DNA of 64,000 nt from Deroplatys truncata (Eukaryota; Arthropoda; Insecta; Mantodea; Mantidae). Position numbers and translations under genes: made by a program. The stretch is from the NCBI GenBank assembly GCA_030765065.1, contig CM060987.1, forward strand, positions 74,534,557 to 74,598,556, written 5' to 3'. The number at the start of each line of letters is the position of its first letter. Position 1 is the stretch's first letter. Shown piece by piece: positions 47,443 to 58,760 of the stretch. The notes under the pieces were generated by a model that was given only the letters and a program-made list of their open reading frames with translations, did no database searches and was not told the origin of the DNA.

Positions 47443-49887
47443 TAGCTGCTTTCATGTTGCAAGAGCGTACCTGATATGTTTTCATCTTGCCTGGGTACGA
47501 TAACATTACACAAAATACGAGTGAGGTCATAGGGATCTGCTCTCATTACCGGAACACTGGTAACATAAAGCGATGTACAAGTATGCACACTTACATAGAA
47601 CAGAAAGCTCACATAAACAAAAATCGGATTATAATGAAGAATTAATTTCCTATAAAACTGATCTTAAATTTAACTTTCAACGAAATTAATTTCATTTATA
47701 CCACTTGCTTTTATTCATGATAACACCTTATAAAATCTTGGAATTACTTATTGTGATATTTTACGTAAATTTTAATTGCCTAGTTGCAGAGGGTATATAC
47801 ATAATGATGCAAAAACAACTACAAAATTATCTATTTTCAGAGTATCATTTGCTAAGTGACAAGTTCTTTACCAGTCATTTAAGGAAAGCAGGGATTGAAT
47901 TTAAAAAGAGGATAAACGTCATATGTTGAAAGTCGGGTGAATCTCAGTTTTTATTTCATTTGCCAAATCTTAATTACATTCCTGTTCTTTCCAATCTGTA
48001 TCTCTGTTAGGTTTATTAAATGTGGCCAGGCTTAACATGAATAAGTATATGAACATTAGAGTGCAGCAAATATTTAAATCGCCTCCTGACGGAAGAATGG
48101 GCGGTTTTGTTACTCAGCTGACGTGTCATGGTGAAGGTCACTGAGCAATAGCTTGGTGGGTGATAACAGTAGCTCAATGAAGAGGGGAAATTTTTATTTA
48201 TACCAAACCACGACCTGATGCTTGATTCTCAACTTGCTTGCGAGCTACAGCTCACAAGCAAAAGCTTATTTTTATTTATATCACCCATTGAGACTTCAAT
48301 GGCTGAATAATTCCATTAATTTGCATTCCTGTTTAGCAATGTGAAGCTTTCAAGGATCCAGTTGTCTTACCTTGCAATGTATTGGTGTTGCCTCTGTTGG
48401 AATGAAATGTAGGATATCAGGCTCAATTCTTGTAGGTATTAATTGCAGTTTTGTTAGTTTGGGTAATTGGATAATAAATCAGCAAATTCTTTAGTTTTTG
48501 ATGTGCTGACTATATTATCAGCTGTAATAGCTGTTATTTCACTCTTGATGCAAAGTTTAGTTTCAGTACCAATTAGTTGTTTTTTATTTAGGTTAATTAA
48601 TAAGTTGAATTTATTAAGCAAATCAGCTCCTAAAATGTCTTTGCTAGTTTGTGCTATTATGAAAGGCTGTTGGAATTGTCAGTGGAGTCCAAAATTAATG
48701 TTCATCATTTTAAATCCATAAGTTGAAATCTCTGGACCATTTGCTGCAAACAGTTTACAGGTTTAAGGTATTGTTCTTGTTATTGCTATTGGCCGGAATT
48801 ATGGAGACATCAGCCCCACTGTCTAGAAATGCAACTCCATGTTTCTGCCTTGAACAAATAAGTAGGGTTTGCAGCAATCCTTAATATTTTCAGTAGTGGA
48901 GTTTGCTGCCTAATCTACTACTGTTTAGAGTTTTCAGGAACATTCCATGAGCATGGAGGTTTGCATTTGTTAGGAAAACATTTGTTTCCAAATTTAAAGT
49001 GATAATAACAGTACTTTCCATTGAGAATGTACTTTCTGTTATGTTGGTTGCAACTGGAGCTTCAACTTCGAGGCCTGACATTGCGCAACACAGCTATGCA
49101 CTGCTCTAAAGAGGATATCTGCATAGAAAGTTTGGTTATGCTGTTGCAGTTGCTTTCGGATACATCATTATTCATGCTATCAGTTTGTTTATTCTGTAAA
49201 GCTCATTGCAGAGGTTAATTTAAATAACTGCCATAATCGCAATCTTCTCCAAACTCTCTTCAGATGCTATCAAAACATGTTTTATGGAGTTTTATAGCCA
49301 GAGAGTACAAAGTTCTTACTCTGAGATATTGATATCTGCTAAGGACTGCATTTTCCTTAAAAGCTGACCGGGTTTCATATCTCCTAGTTCTAAACCCGTT
49401 ACTGAGCATTTTACATGCTTTCCTTGAATATATTCAAAAGATGTTCCTTGGCAGCAGAATATTTATTCGATTTTGAACCTTTAATTATATTCTAGGTGTT
49501 TTCGAGATACTTAGGTTTGAGTTGAGAAACTAGTTAATTAAATTTGGTGCTTCCCTGAGTTATTTTTGAAATGGAAAATTGTGCTTCCACCTGAAAAAAC
49601 CAAATTCCCAGTTTTTCTACCCCTTTACGCATATCTTATTAAGCTTCATTTGGCTTAGTTTCATTTTACCTTTTTTTAAATTAATTAATTCATTTATATA
49701 CTTATTTATTTTTTTAGTATGCACTCCTGTAATTATCACAGCTGTCGTTTTCGATGTTGGGTTCACAATTTTGTGGGCATATATACATAAGTGTGAAGAT
49801 AATGAATCAACTTTAAATCCTTTTTATTTCTGCTCCATCTTGTGCAACAATTGTTACTATATCTGATTGTTTTTATTTTTCACACAG

Positions 49888-50025
49888 GTTGACAAACATC
49901 ACAACCAAAACTTACTTTCATCTGACATAACAATTAAAAATTACATTAATTTAACAGCAGGGAATACATCCTATGGCATAGGGCATTGTTGCTTTGGTAC
50001 AGAGCCTTCAGTAGACAAATCTGAG
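49888..50025 (+). CDS. Candidate additional RFX exon (unconfirmed)
   Basis: TTGTTTTTATTTTTCACACAG just before 49888 is a strong acceptor. The following 46 codons are open (VDKHHNQNLLSSDITIKNYI ... EPSVDKSE) and reach the weak donor GAG/GTGCCT at 50026. The 138-nt exon is phase 0 at both ends, like the junction of exons D and E, so it could be spliced between them without changing the frame. It lies in the position where vertebrate RFX proteins carry a variable acidic/serine linker after VMGE. No recognisable similarity supports it, and the donor is poor. It may be an alternative exon or chance. Confidence 0.3.
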
Positions 50026-51586
50026 GTGCCTTTTCTCAGTGTCTCATGTATGACAACAATTTCTTGTTTTAATGCTTATAATCATATAATTATTATAATT
50101 ATTTTATGTGTTAACCATTCACAGTCAGAATGCGAGCATAACCACAAGCATCTGGAGGCGAGGTAACGTAGTTACCAACTGTGCATTTACGGCTGGATCT
50201 ATTTAATGCTTTCTACAATCATGTTAGATATCAGCAGTATGCAATGATGCCATTCATAGTTAATAAAAATATGTTTAAGGGGGATTCCCAGGCACAAGTT
50301 TATGAAGTTGTGCATGTGCAAGTAGTTCTGCCTTTTTAGAGTTTTTTGCGTGATATGCAAAGATGGCATCAAATAAACACTGATAGATAGTGAAATAATG
50401 TCAATGTTCAATGAATTCAATGACGGTGCTTCTTACTTCAAGTTATTTGGCTCAAAACAAGAAGAAAACAATATAGTAGTCACTCTGCTGCAAGCTGAGT
50501 GCAACAACAGTTAGTGTGATAAAAGTGATGAGTGCCTGGATAAGCAGGTGTTATATGTTACCAGTACCAGTACTTTAATTGATAAGCCCATTTCCATCCA
50601 GATAAGTGTTTCAAATTTTATTACACAAAAGGAAACCTACTTACAGTGAACCTCTCAGTGTGTAATATCAGTGTTTATGTGTATACAGCTTTCAGCACAT
50701 AGACCATTTTTTGTGCCCAGCATCTTACTGATTCTTTTCAAAATCAGCATAAAGCCAGGCATGATCACTTTCATTTATATATTACCTAGTAATAATGTGG
50801 TTGAATGCTTGTGAATAGTATAATATTTTCAATTTTAGAGCAAATTTTAAACTTTCTTAAATCTGGCCCAAACTATTTCTGCACAGGAAGAGTTAATTAT
50901 GTTGCTGCACATAATGTTATAAGAAAGGCTGTAGCAGTCCGGATATTTATAAACCTCCGCACCCTCTTATTTAGCTTTGTTGTACTGTTTTCTGAATACT
51001 TCTACTGGCACCCTGTACAAAATCAGGGGAAGAATTGTTCCATTATATATTCAACGCTTCATGCTTTAAATCCCAGCTGATTTTGGCTGATCTCGAGCAC
51101 ATGCACATGTTTTGTGCATTATTCAGTTACATAATGTGAGAGTTGAAGGTAACTTCTTGTTTATGATTATTCAGAGGTATTTTATTTGTGACTTGCTCCA
51201 GCTGTTTGTTCAGCAGAAATATACATAGTTCTCTGTCTTTTTCTTATTTTCTTGTAGATATCATCTCTGGATTTTTCTTTATTGAAGCTCATTTAATTGT
51301 TCTTAGCCCAAATTTCAATCCTTTTTAATTCGATACTAGCATCGTTTTCCATTTCTTTTTGTGTGATGTGTTTCATTGTAGACATATTGCATTCATTGCT
51401 GACAAAACACTAAGTATAGAATATGGTTTTTACTTACATTTTTCTTTTTTAAATCATCCTATGATGTCATTGTTGTGTAATATTCTATATTTTTAATCAC
51501 CATGTCCTACATTTTTCACTAAAAAGAAGCTGGTAACCCTGCTAATGAAAATACATTACTTTACATAATTCTCTGTTTCTTTGCAG

Positions 51587-51766
51587 AAATACAATAATAA
51601 TCCGTCCAGTGTAAGTGGGTACCTTCAGCCAGGTCCCTGCAATGGAGGTGTATCCCTTATGGGAGTTCCTGTCCAAGTTGAAACTAAAATTAATCCTGCT
51701 CTTCTTGTGGGAGCAAATGAAGTTAGTCACCATCCATCAGCCACCAAACGCCTCAAAATCAGCTAA
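51587..51766 (+). CDS. Rfx: RFX transcription factor, terminal exon E
   Basis: It is preceded by CTCTGTTTCTTTGCAG and has 59 codons plus TAA (51764-51766), starting in phase 0 as required after exon D. It reads KYNNNPSSVSGYLQPGPCNG, GVSLMGVPVQVETKINPALL and VGANEVSHHPSATKRLKIS. The basic ATKRLKIS end may act as a nuclear-localisation or C-terminal motif. This tail is not conserved with vertebrate RFX at a level I can recognise. Assignment rests on the strong acceptor, the matching phase, the protein-like composition and its being the next plausible coding exon downstream on the + strand. It could instead be one of several alternative 3' ends. Confidence 0.75.
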   Translation, partial: KYNNNPSSVSGYLQPGPCNGGVSLMGVPVQVETKINPALLVGANEVSHHPSATKRLKIS

Positions 51767-54700
51767 CAACAACATTTCTAGTCATGAGGAGATAAAACTG
51801 TATTTTTACTGTTCCTCAACCTTTATCTTGCCAACTGCCATATATAAAAATCAACCATTGGTTGTTATGCTGAAAGAAGAGAAAAACCATGGGGATGCTG
51901 GGAGTATAAGGTAGGGGACCATATGTGCTTTTGGCTTCTCAGTTACATTAAAGTATAATCTTTTACCAAAACAAAAATAATGTTAAAACACAAAACTGAA
52001 ATGCAGAAATAACAGTTAAACCCGAATATACATAAAAATAAATATATTTGTCTAAATACTGCATTGGGGTTAAGCAGATGACACAAGAATGGAAAATATT
52101 TTACTTAAAACACAGTAATTAAACTACGCTATTTATGTTTTAGTTAGTTCTAGTTAATGGCACTTATAAAGTTATTTTGTTACAAAATCATAGAGAGGTA
52201 GTTTTGGTTCCATGGTGCTGTAGAAAATTTACTAATGTATACCTCAGCAATTGTTTAAAATACTTTTATCATATAGTAATATAAATATAAATATCTGCAT
52301 ATATATGACCAACTTTTGGTGCATTTTTTGGAAGAGTTAAGTGCTTGTTTAAATAAGATGTTAGTCTTATTAATCTTGCAGGTGCAAAATACATGTTGTA
52401 CTTATGTGGTTCTTAAGCATTGAAGGATTGTGTTACCAAATCAGTCCTAAAAATTGCCCGGTGTTCTATTAGAAATGCCGCTATCTGATAAGCAGTCAGC
52501 TTGCACTATAGAGATATTTGAAAGTGCCAGTAATTAGGTTCAAATTGTGCTGTGCTTTATGAAAATAATATTTAATTTGTAATACAGATTTAATTTTTAA
52601 ACATTAATCAGGGATTTTACAGAAGAGCTAGGGATTTACAAGTTTTGGAAACATATAACTGCAGGGCATTTTGGTTAGGAGTTGTGGCATTAAATAGCAA
52701 CACTGCTTACCTTAAGTGTGTGATTTAAATTTAAAATGTGTGGTTTGAACTGAACACTTCGCTCTCTGTTTGTAAGCATCATTGTCACTCATTTTTGTGT
52801 GTGTGCGTGTGTGTAAAATCAAAGCAAAACAGCACCATGTTGCCAAATAACTAAACATTTAAATACAGAGGGTATTCAGCTGTGTTTTCAATTTACGGAA
52901 CAAATATACATATTTAAAAAAGTGAGAAAAAATTATGGCACATTGACGAGCTTATTGAAAACATTATCGAGTTAGGCACTTTCACACCAAAATCATGATC
53001 GAGCAAGAATTTGTAAGATTGACAGATAAAAATATATATTCTTCCTGCTGCATTTTTGCTCAAGATTCCATCCATCCATCCATAAAGTAAATTATTCTTT
53101 TTAATTGTTAATTGTATTGGAGAAAAAGGAGGATCTGAATATGTAGGGTTTGGATACATTCCTTAAGATACAAGTACAATATTAGTTCTTGTTAATGATA
53201 TTGAAAAAGCATGTTTGTTAAATGATTAAGCATGATGATATCCACATGAATTTTTTGTGTAAACTTTCAGAAATATCCGCATTAAAAACTTGAATTGTAA
53301 ACGTTGAATTTTAGCTGTTAGTTGTACCTTATATGGAAAATGTTTTCTATTTCTGTAAATTGCTTCAGAAACTTTTAAATGGCTGCTGTTAATGATTGTA
53401 AAAGTATCATTTATAAAAGTGTGCATGTTAAAAGTTTTTGAATGCTATCACTTCTAAAAGGGTGTATGCAATGTATGTGTAAAACTTCAATATTGTTTGC
53501 CTTTTTAATCACTAAATGCATGCCTGTATTTTAAAAATTCAGTGTAGTCATCATGCTATGATCTCTTTGTGATGTTCTACCAATATTCATTGTTTCTTTT
53601 TTTTTTCTCCCCCCTTTTATGTAAGGTCATGATCAAACCCATATTTATTTGTTTGAAAATCAGTGTTGCATTTCACTTTATACATCATCAGATATAAATA
53701 TTATATTCCATTTCCATTTTCTGTAAGAGTTGTAATTGTTAATGTGGTTATATAATATATAAAAACACATTACTTTACTTGTCTGCATTGAAACTTAAAT
53801 CTTCAGTAATAGAGTAATTTCATTAAACTTATATAGGAACTTGTTAAAGTTACAATTAATATTCTCATTATTATGGTAATGCTCAATATTGTTTCTCATA
53901 TAAAAAATAGGTAGGAAATCAAGAATACAACAGTCTTTGATATCTTGGACAACAAAGAGCATTGTTGACTTTTCACATTGTCTTATCAAATTTTTATGTA
54001 GTTCACCTTTACCAGCATAGAAATAAACTAGTAATACTAATAAGATGTTCTTATCCAGATTATGGTAGGATTTTAATATAAATTGGGAGGGCACATAGTC
54101 TGTGATATGGAACTCAAACCTTCTATGCTGATATTGAATGAACAACTAAATTAAGATACCTTTTCACAAAAGTAGAGTTGCAGTCAAGTTAATAAATAAG
54201 TTCTTTCCAATAAGCATTTCATATTGCTAAGTATATTCTATTTCATATTTCTACAGTTGGATCATGACCTTAAAACCTAAACAGTGAATATTGGTATTTA
54301 GTTTTATGAATGCTTTGGGCACCAGTATTCAGACATAGTTCAATTAAGCTAAGAAAGTCAGGTTGTGCCTAGTAAGTTCAGTTTTCAAAACATAATTATT
54401 TCTTTTGTGTGTATTTATCAAGATTTTAGAAACTGTGGTAGGTATGTAAAATAAAAGAAAATATTAGATTTCTAAGGAATAAAATATACTACACAAAACA
54501 TTTTTGGGGGATATTTAAAGTGTGCTATATATTTACTACATGGATAATGCCTATATATCTACCAAATCATTGTGTGTTCTCTGTTTCATTTGTTCAAGGT
54601 GGTTTAATGGTAAGTTGTGATACAGTTGCTTATGAAGAAAAACTAATATATCAATGGAAGAAATTTCTCACAGCAAACTTAAAAAAGAATAAAAAAATTA

Positions 54701-56480
54701 AGAAGAAAATCAGTGTTTCAGTGTATTGCATATAAAATACAGAAAGCAGTTAAATGTTTAATTGTTTATGTCCATGTCTCTAAGTTTTCAGAAGACATCA
54801 TGAAAAATATTCTGTTTGTATGGCTTTATTATGTTCAGGAGTCATAAAAATAAATAGCAGATTTTTAACAGCTTTATAAATTTATGTCAATACACGTTGC
54901 TGTATGTCAGGATGGTTAAATATTTGGCAACTAATTGATCAGTTCTAGTTTATAATGGAAGAAGCAAAGAATACTTCAGTACCTGCAAGAAAGGTACTGC
55001 TAACTGTTTGCCATTTGATGTTTCTATAATGTGATACATGTAAAATCATCCTGTTATTGGAAGTTTTCTTTTTATCCAAATTAATGCTTTTCCTCCTGCA
55101 GAATATTGCTTGATGACAGATATGGAATATATAATTCCATACATGCTTGGTAATTACTCAGTGAGATATATCCTTTGAATGTATTTATTTTTCTCTCATG
55201 ACAAATTTGGAATTATTTATTTTTGTATTAAACTATAAACTGTGTATTATGTGCATTTTTGTTTTGCTTGGTGATACTGATAAAGCAGCATAGGTTTATC
55301 CTTTCAGTCATAATTATGTGTTCCATTGAAAGCCATTGTATTAATGTTAATTCTTATAAACGTAAGAAAGCAAAAGAACTAGTCATTCATTTTTGTTGGA
55401 GTGTAATATATTAAGCTGTACATATATTATATTCATCTGTATATGTGTGAGTGTGAATGTATATAAATATGTGTGATCTAAAATATTTTTTGTTGTGGAT
55501 GTGAAGAGAATGTTGAAGTTCATATGTTCTGTTCCATGGAAATAAGTTCTAAATAATAAATATTTAGACATTTAACTTGATAGAATCTACAAATGCTTTG
55601 CTTCTTCCACTTGTTAATTGGTTATTTATGGTGGCATGCTTTCCCATTTTCATGTCCATAGTCGATTGTGTGTGCCTCATCATTTTCACATATCATTAAC
55701 AGAAAAGAAACACTGAATCCAGTGTATCACTGAGGAATGGATGGAATTCCCATTCTTTTTTGTTTGGCACATATTGTTTGCTTTTGTAAACTGCCATGAA
55801 AGAAAGAGAAAAAGAAACAAAAATGTTATCCCTTCCTGTTGTGATTTAATGTATGTTTGACGTAGTTAGATCAGTTTTTGTACACTTGTTTGGTACGGTG
55901 GAATGTAAGCAAATGTCCACAAAGAAAGAAAGCCTCAAATTATTTACCTCCATTCATTATCCTTTCCAAGCTTCCTTTCTGAAGCTTTCTGCCTCATGAT
56001 TCACTTACAGGAATGCTATATTTCATAAATGGCAATTAAAGCCAGGATCCCATAAGGGGGAGCAAGGAGGGATGTATCAGAGGCCTGGTGTTTAAGGGGT
56101 AGGATGGCCTAGGAAGGAATAAAATATCAATAGTTGATTTGTCATTTTACATAATAGACAGCATGTTAGGAGTATAAATGTGCAGATTTTGTATGACTGT
56201 AGATGCAAATGGGAGAATAAAAAACTCTGAAAAATCCAGCTAACATAAATGTTAAAGGAAATAACTGAATCAAATAAATTATCTGCATAGTATAGAGCAA
56301 TTCCACAGATATGTCATATCAAGGGGTACAATTTTGATTCAATATTAAAATATTTTAAGTATGGCTATATGATTCCTTATACTCTGAGGTGCCTTATTCA
56401 ATAATAAACTGTTCACAAATTGCAGAGAATAAGGTAACTTAATGCTAAAGAATTTAGTAAATGCAAAACATAACAAAAAA
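51767..56480 (+). other. Probable long 3' UTR and downstream flank of RFX
   Basis: About 4.7 kb of AT-rich sequence almost free of the window's repeats follows the RFX stop codon, in contrast to the introns. AATAAA hexamers occur at several places, for example 54478-54483 and 55555-55560. I cannot tell which is used. Confidence 0.4.
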
Positions 56481-56481
56481 G

Positions 56482-57316
56482 CTGATGTGTTACACTCACA
56501 TGACTTTCTCTACTCTTGTACAAACTATTTTTACAAATGCTTATTCTCCGTATGCTTCATGTTAATCGAGATGTTAATCTTATTGCTAATTTTCTTGTAG
56601 ATGCAAGGGGAATTGGTAGGCTTTAAGCAATAGTCAAATATTTTAAGAGCTGGTTGCTATGTGGAGTATTCCATTTTCTTTGCATTACCAGGACAAAAAA
56701 AAATGAATAATGAATTCCCATTTGAAAAAAAGTATTAAGTATTTAAGGGAATAACAAGCAAAATCTCGAAAATGGTTCACTCAACAAAAAAAATGTATAT
56801 GAAATAAATTGTGCATTTTAACGCGATCTACATTTTTTGTCTAGTAAAATTTTGTCTATTTCTTATGGTTTACCAGTTATGCAAAAGTCATTCACAATGA
56901 AGAATACTTTTGGACACATTCCCAGAAAATTTGAGATACACATTTCATTTGTCAAGAAAAATCTTAAACATGTGATATTTTAATCAAAATTATTAGAGCC
57001 ATTTTTGAGAAAATTAAAATTTTTCGAAAAATCTTCCTTGTAAAGTGTAATCTGGGGTGGGGGATTTTCTTGAACGCCTTCGTGTCACATCTCTGGAAGA
57101 TACTGAACCTAAATACCAAGTTTGGTGTTTATCCGACTGTTCGTTTCTGAGTTATGCTGTTCACAGACATGCACACACACACACAGACATGTTTCCAAAA
57201 ATCTTTTTTTGGATTCAGGGGGTCTCAAAACATATATTTCCGGTGAAATCTCGGTATCAAATTTTTGGGCGGAATACAATACTTCCCCTACTTACTATAC
57301 ATAGTCGGGAAAGTAA
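56482..57316 (+). mobile_element. HINE-like repeat copy 11, full length
   Basis: This copy lies in the opposite orientation to copies 3 and 5. It opens with CTGATGTGTTACACTCACATG-ACTTTCTCTAC (56503-56513) and ends in a diverged hairpin CCCTACTTACTATACATAGTCGGG and GGGAAAGTAAAA (57316). All core blocks (AACGCGATCTACATTTTTTG, CTTCGTGTCACATCTCTGGA, GTTTATCCGACTGTTCGTTT) are present. A CA microsatellite lies at 57172-57186. Confidence 0.8.
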
Positions 57317-57689
57317 AAATGCATCAAAGTTTCTATTTTCTACATACAAATTGTACAAGGTAAATGTCGGAATTTGCATGAGCTTTTTTTTAAATGAGAC
57401 ATCAGTCTTTCTTGATTCACAGTGATAAGCATCCAAATATAAATATAAACCTTTCTAAACAGGTTTTCTGGCTTTTTTTTAAAAAATACATATTGCATAT
57501 CAGTGTCAGTAGGTTACACTGAACATGGATAAAGTATCATAGTTGGTAAAATAAATTAGGGATTAAAATTTCCTTCCAGATCCTGCATTAGCATCAATTT
57601 ATCAACAAAGAAGGTATGTAATCATTTTTTCTAAAGTCATTTTCAGTAATACTGCCATAACAGACTGACATTCCATGCTCTTTCTACTT

Positions 57690-58760
57690 CGTATTGCTCT
57701 TGGTTGATAGACCTTGGCAATTGCAGAAGCAAGCATCACAAAGAAGATGGCTAAAACAAGAGAACAAGGTCGCTGTGGTGAAAGTAGAACTGAAGAAAAT
57801 GCTGCTAAGAGGGAAAAAAGTGTAAACTCAGAGGTACTACTATTTAAAACTGAATTTCATGAGTTTATATTTCAAGTGGCTTGTGACCAGAAGGAAGAGG
57901 AATGCATGCAATCAGGCTGTGAAAAGTTTCCACTTCTGGGTAAAATAGACATAACAGATGACCAGGTCAATTCACTATGTCACTGGAATCAATGAACAAT
58001 GCGGAATGGAAGAGTTCAGATTGAAGAACAAGGGGGGTGTGTAATTGACTCCATTGAAGAACTGAACAAGAATTTGGAGAACTGTCTAAACCATGTTTAT
58101 GTTAAAAGACACCAAGCAGAGGTCTTCAAGTGTGCTCAAGAAGCTATCCCAATTAATAAAGCAATGTTACAGGTAAACTTCTGCAAAAACTACACATGCA
58201 AGCAACAAAATGAGATTCGGCCTACCCATTGGAACAACACACAGATTTCCATCTTCACCACTGTTGTTTGGTTTAGAAAAGAGGGTGGAGAGATTCAGAA
58301 GAAGCAATTTGCTATAGTGTTCAATTACACCATGCGCATGATAAATATGCCATTGATATTTGCCTAAGAAGTGTATTTTCTCAATTTGCCTTGAATTCAT
58401 CAACATTTTTTGTGATGGAGCTGCAGGTCACTTTAAACAGAAGTACACTTTAAGCAATGTATCATTGCTTTCCAGCATATTTAGAATCTAAATTCAGTGA
58501 AACTTCCTTTAATCTTATCAGGGGAAAGGAGCTGTGGATGCAATTGGAAGACAAGTAACAAGGATGGTATGGATGGCTGTTAAATCTGGAACTAGAGTGC
58601 AAAACACAGAAGAGTTCATTCATGCTGTGTGCAATGAAACCAAATGTATTAGTGTTCAGGAGATATCCCGGTATGACGTTGAAGAGGTGAAAAGATATCT
58701 TGAGAAAAGGTTTCAACTCTTTCGCCCATTCCAGCCATTCATAGGGTTCATTGTGTAAAA
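57690..58760 (+). pseudogene. SHGKG-family repeat-borne protein, copy 2 (divergent)
   Basis: Two long frames (57714-57995, 57999-58367) and one later (58534-58758) cover most of the protein. Landmarks are EFHEFIFQVACDQKEEECMQ, NGRVQIEEQGGCVIDSIEEL, YVKRHQAEVFKCAQEA, VNFCKNYTCKQQNEIRPTHW (58167-58226), ISIFTTVVWF, FFCDGAAGHFKQKYTLS (58407-58450) and GKGAVDAIGRQVTRMVW (58522-58572), ending RYDVEEVKRYLEKRF. DGA..HFK and GKGxxDxIG match DGASSQYK and GKGPYDGVGG of copy 1, so the domain order is shared though sequence identity is low. A TGA at 57993-57995 and two further breaks suggest decay, but long stretches are open. Function is unknown; mobile-element origin is inferred. Confidence 0.55.

Larger units (their letters stand above)
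45655..48285 (+). mobile_element. PIF/Harbinger DNA transposon, 2.6 kb
   Basis: The inverted ends GGTGGTATAAATAAAA (45655-45670) and TTTTTATTTATATCACC (48269-48285) match at 15 of 16 positions. CATT flanks both sides (45651-45654 and 48286-48289). Subterminal regions rich in GCAAGC/GCTTGC and AGCTCA/GCTCGC blocks lie at both ends (45670-45850 and 48150-48270). It holds the usual two divergent genes: a nuclease on the + strand and a Myb/SANT-like protein on the - strand. Both are broken. Confidence 0.85.
44460..49250 (-). pseudogene. Gypsy-type LTR retrotransposon polyprotein, decayed and interrupted
   Basis: Read from 49250 down on the - strand: a gag-end zinc-knuckle-like segment (FGNKCFPNKCKPPCSW, about 48920-49000), an aspartic protease with FLDSGADVS (48805-48835), and a linker ending near 48295. 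The reverse transcriptase resumes at 45650 with LHIVLKKHGTFRPCGD, MPFGFEMHQ and the active-site segment YIDN (about 45300-45315) where YIDD is expected. The thumb follows with LPKTIHDLHLFLGTVNFY (45070-45130), then RNase H with FYSKKLNNAQGEYSTYDREL (44730-44830) and GKENIVADNLS (44500-44550). Stops and frameshifts are frequent. The Harbinger element sits between the protease and polymerase. No long terminal repeats were found. It is a fossil with no envelope gene seen. Confidence 0.8.

Noticed and set aside
54520-54735. 71-residue frame downstream of RFX
   Set aside because: Lysine- and asparagine-rich AT-driven frame in the probable 3' UTR with no recognisable motif.
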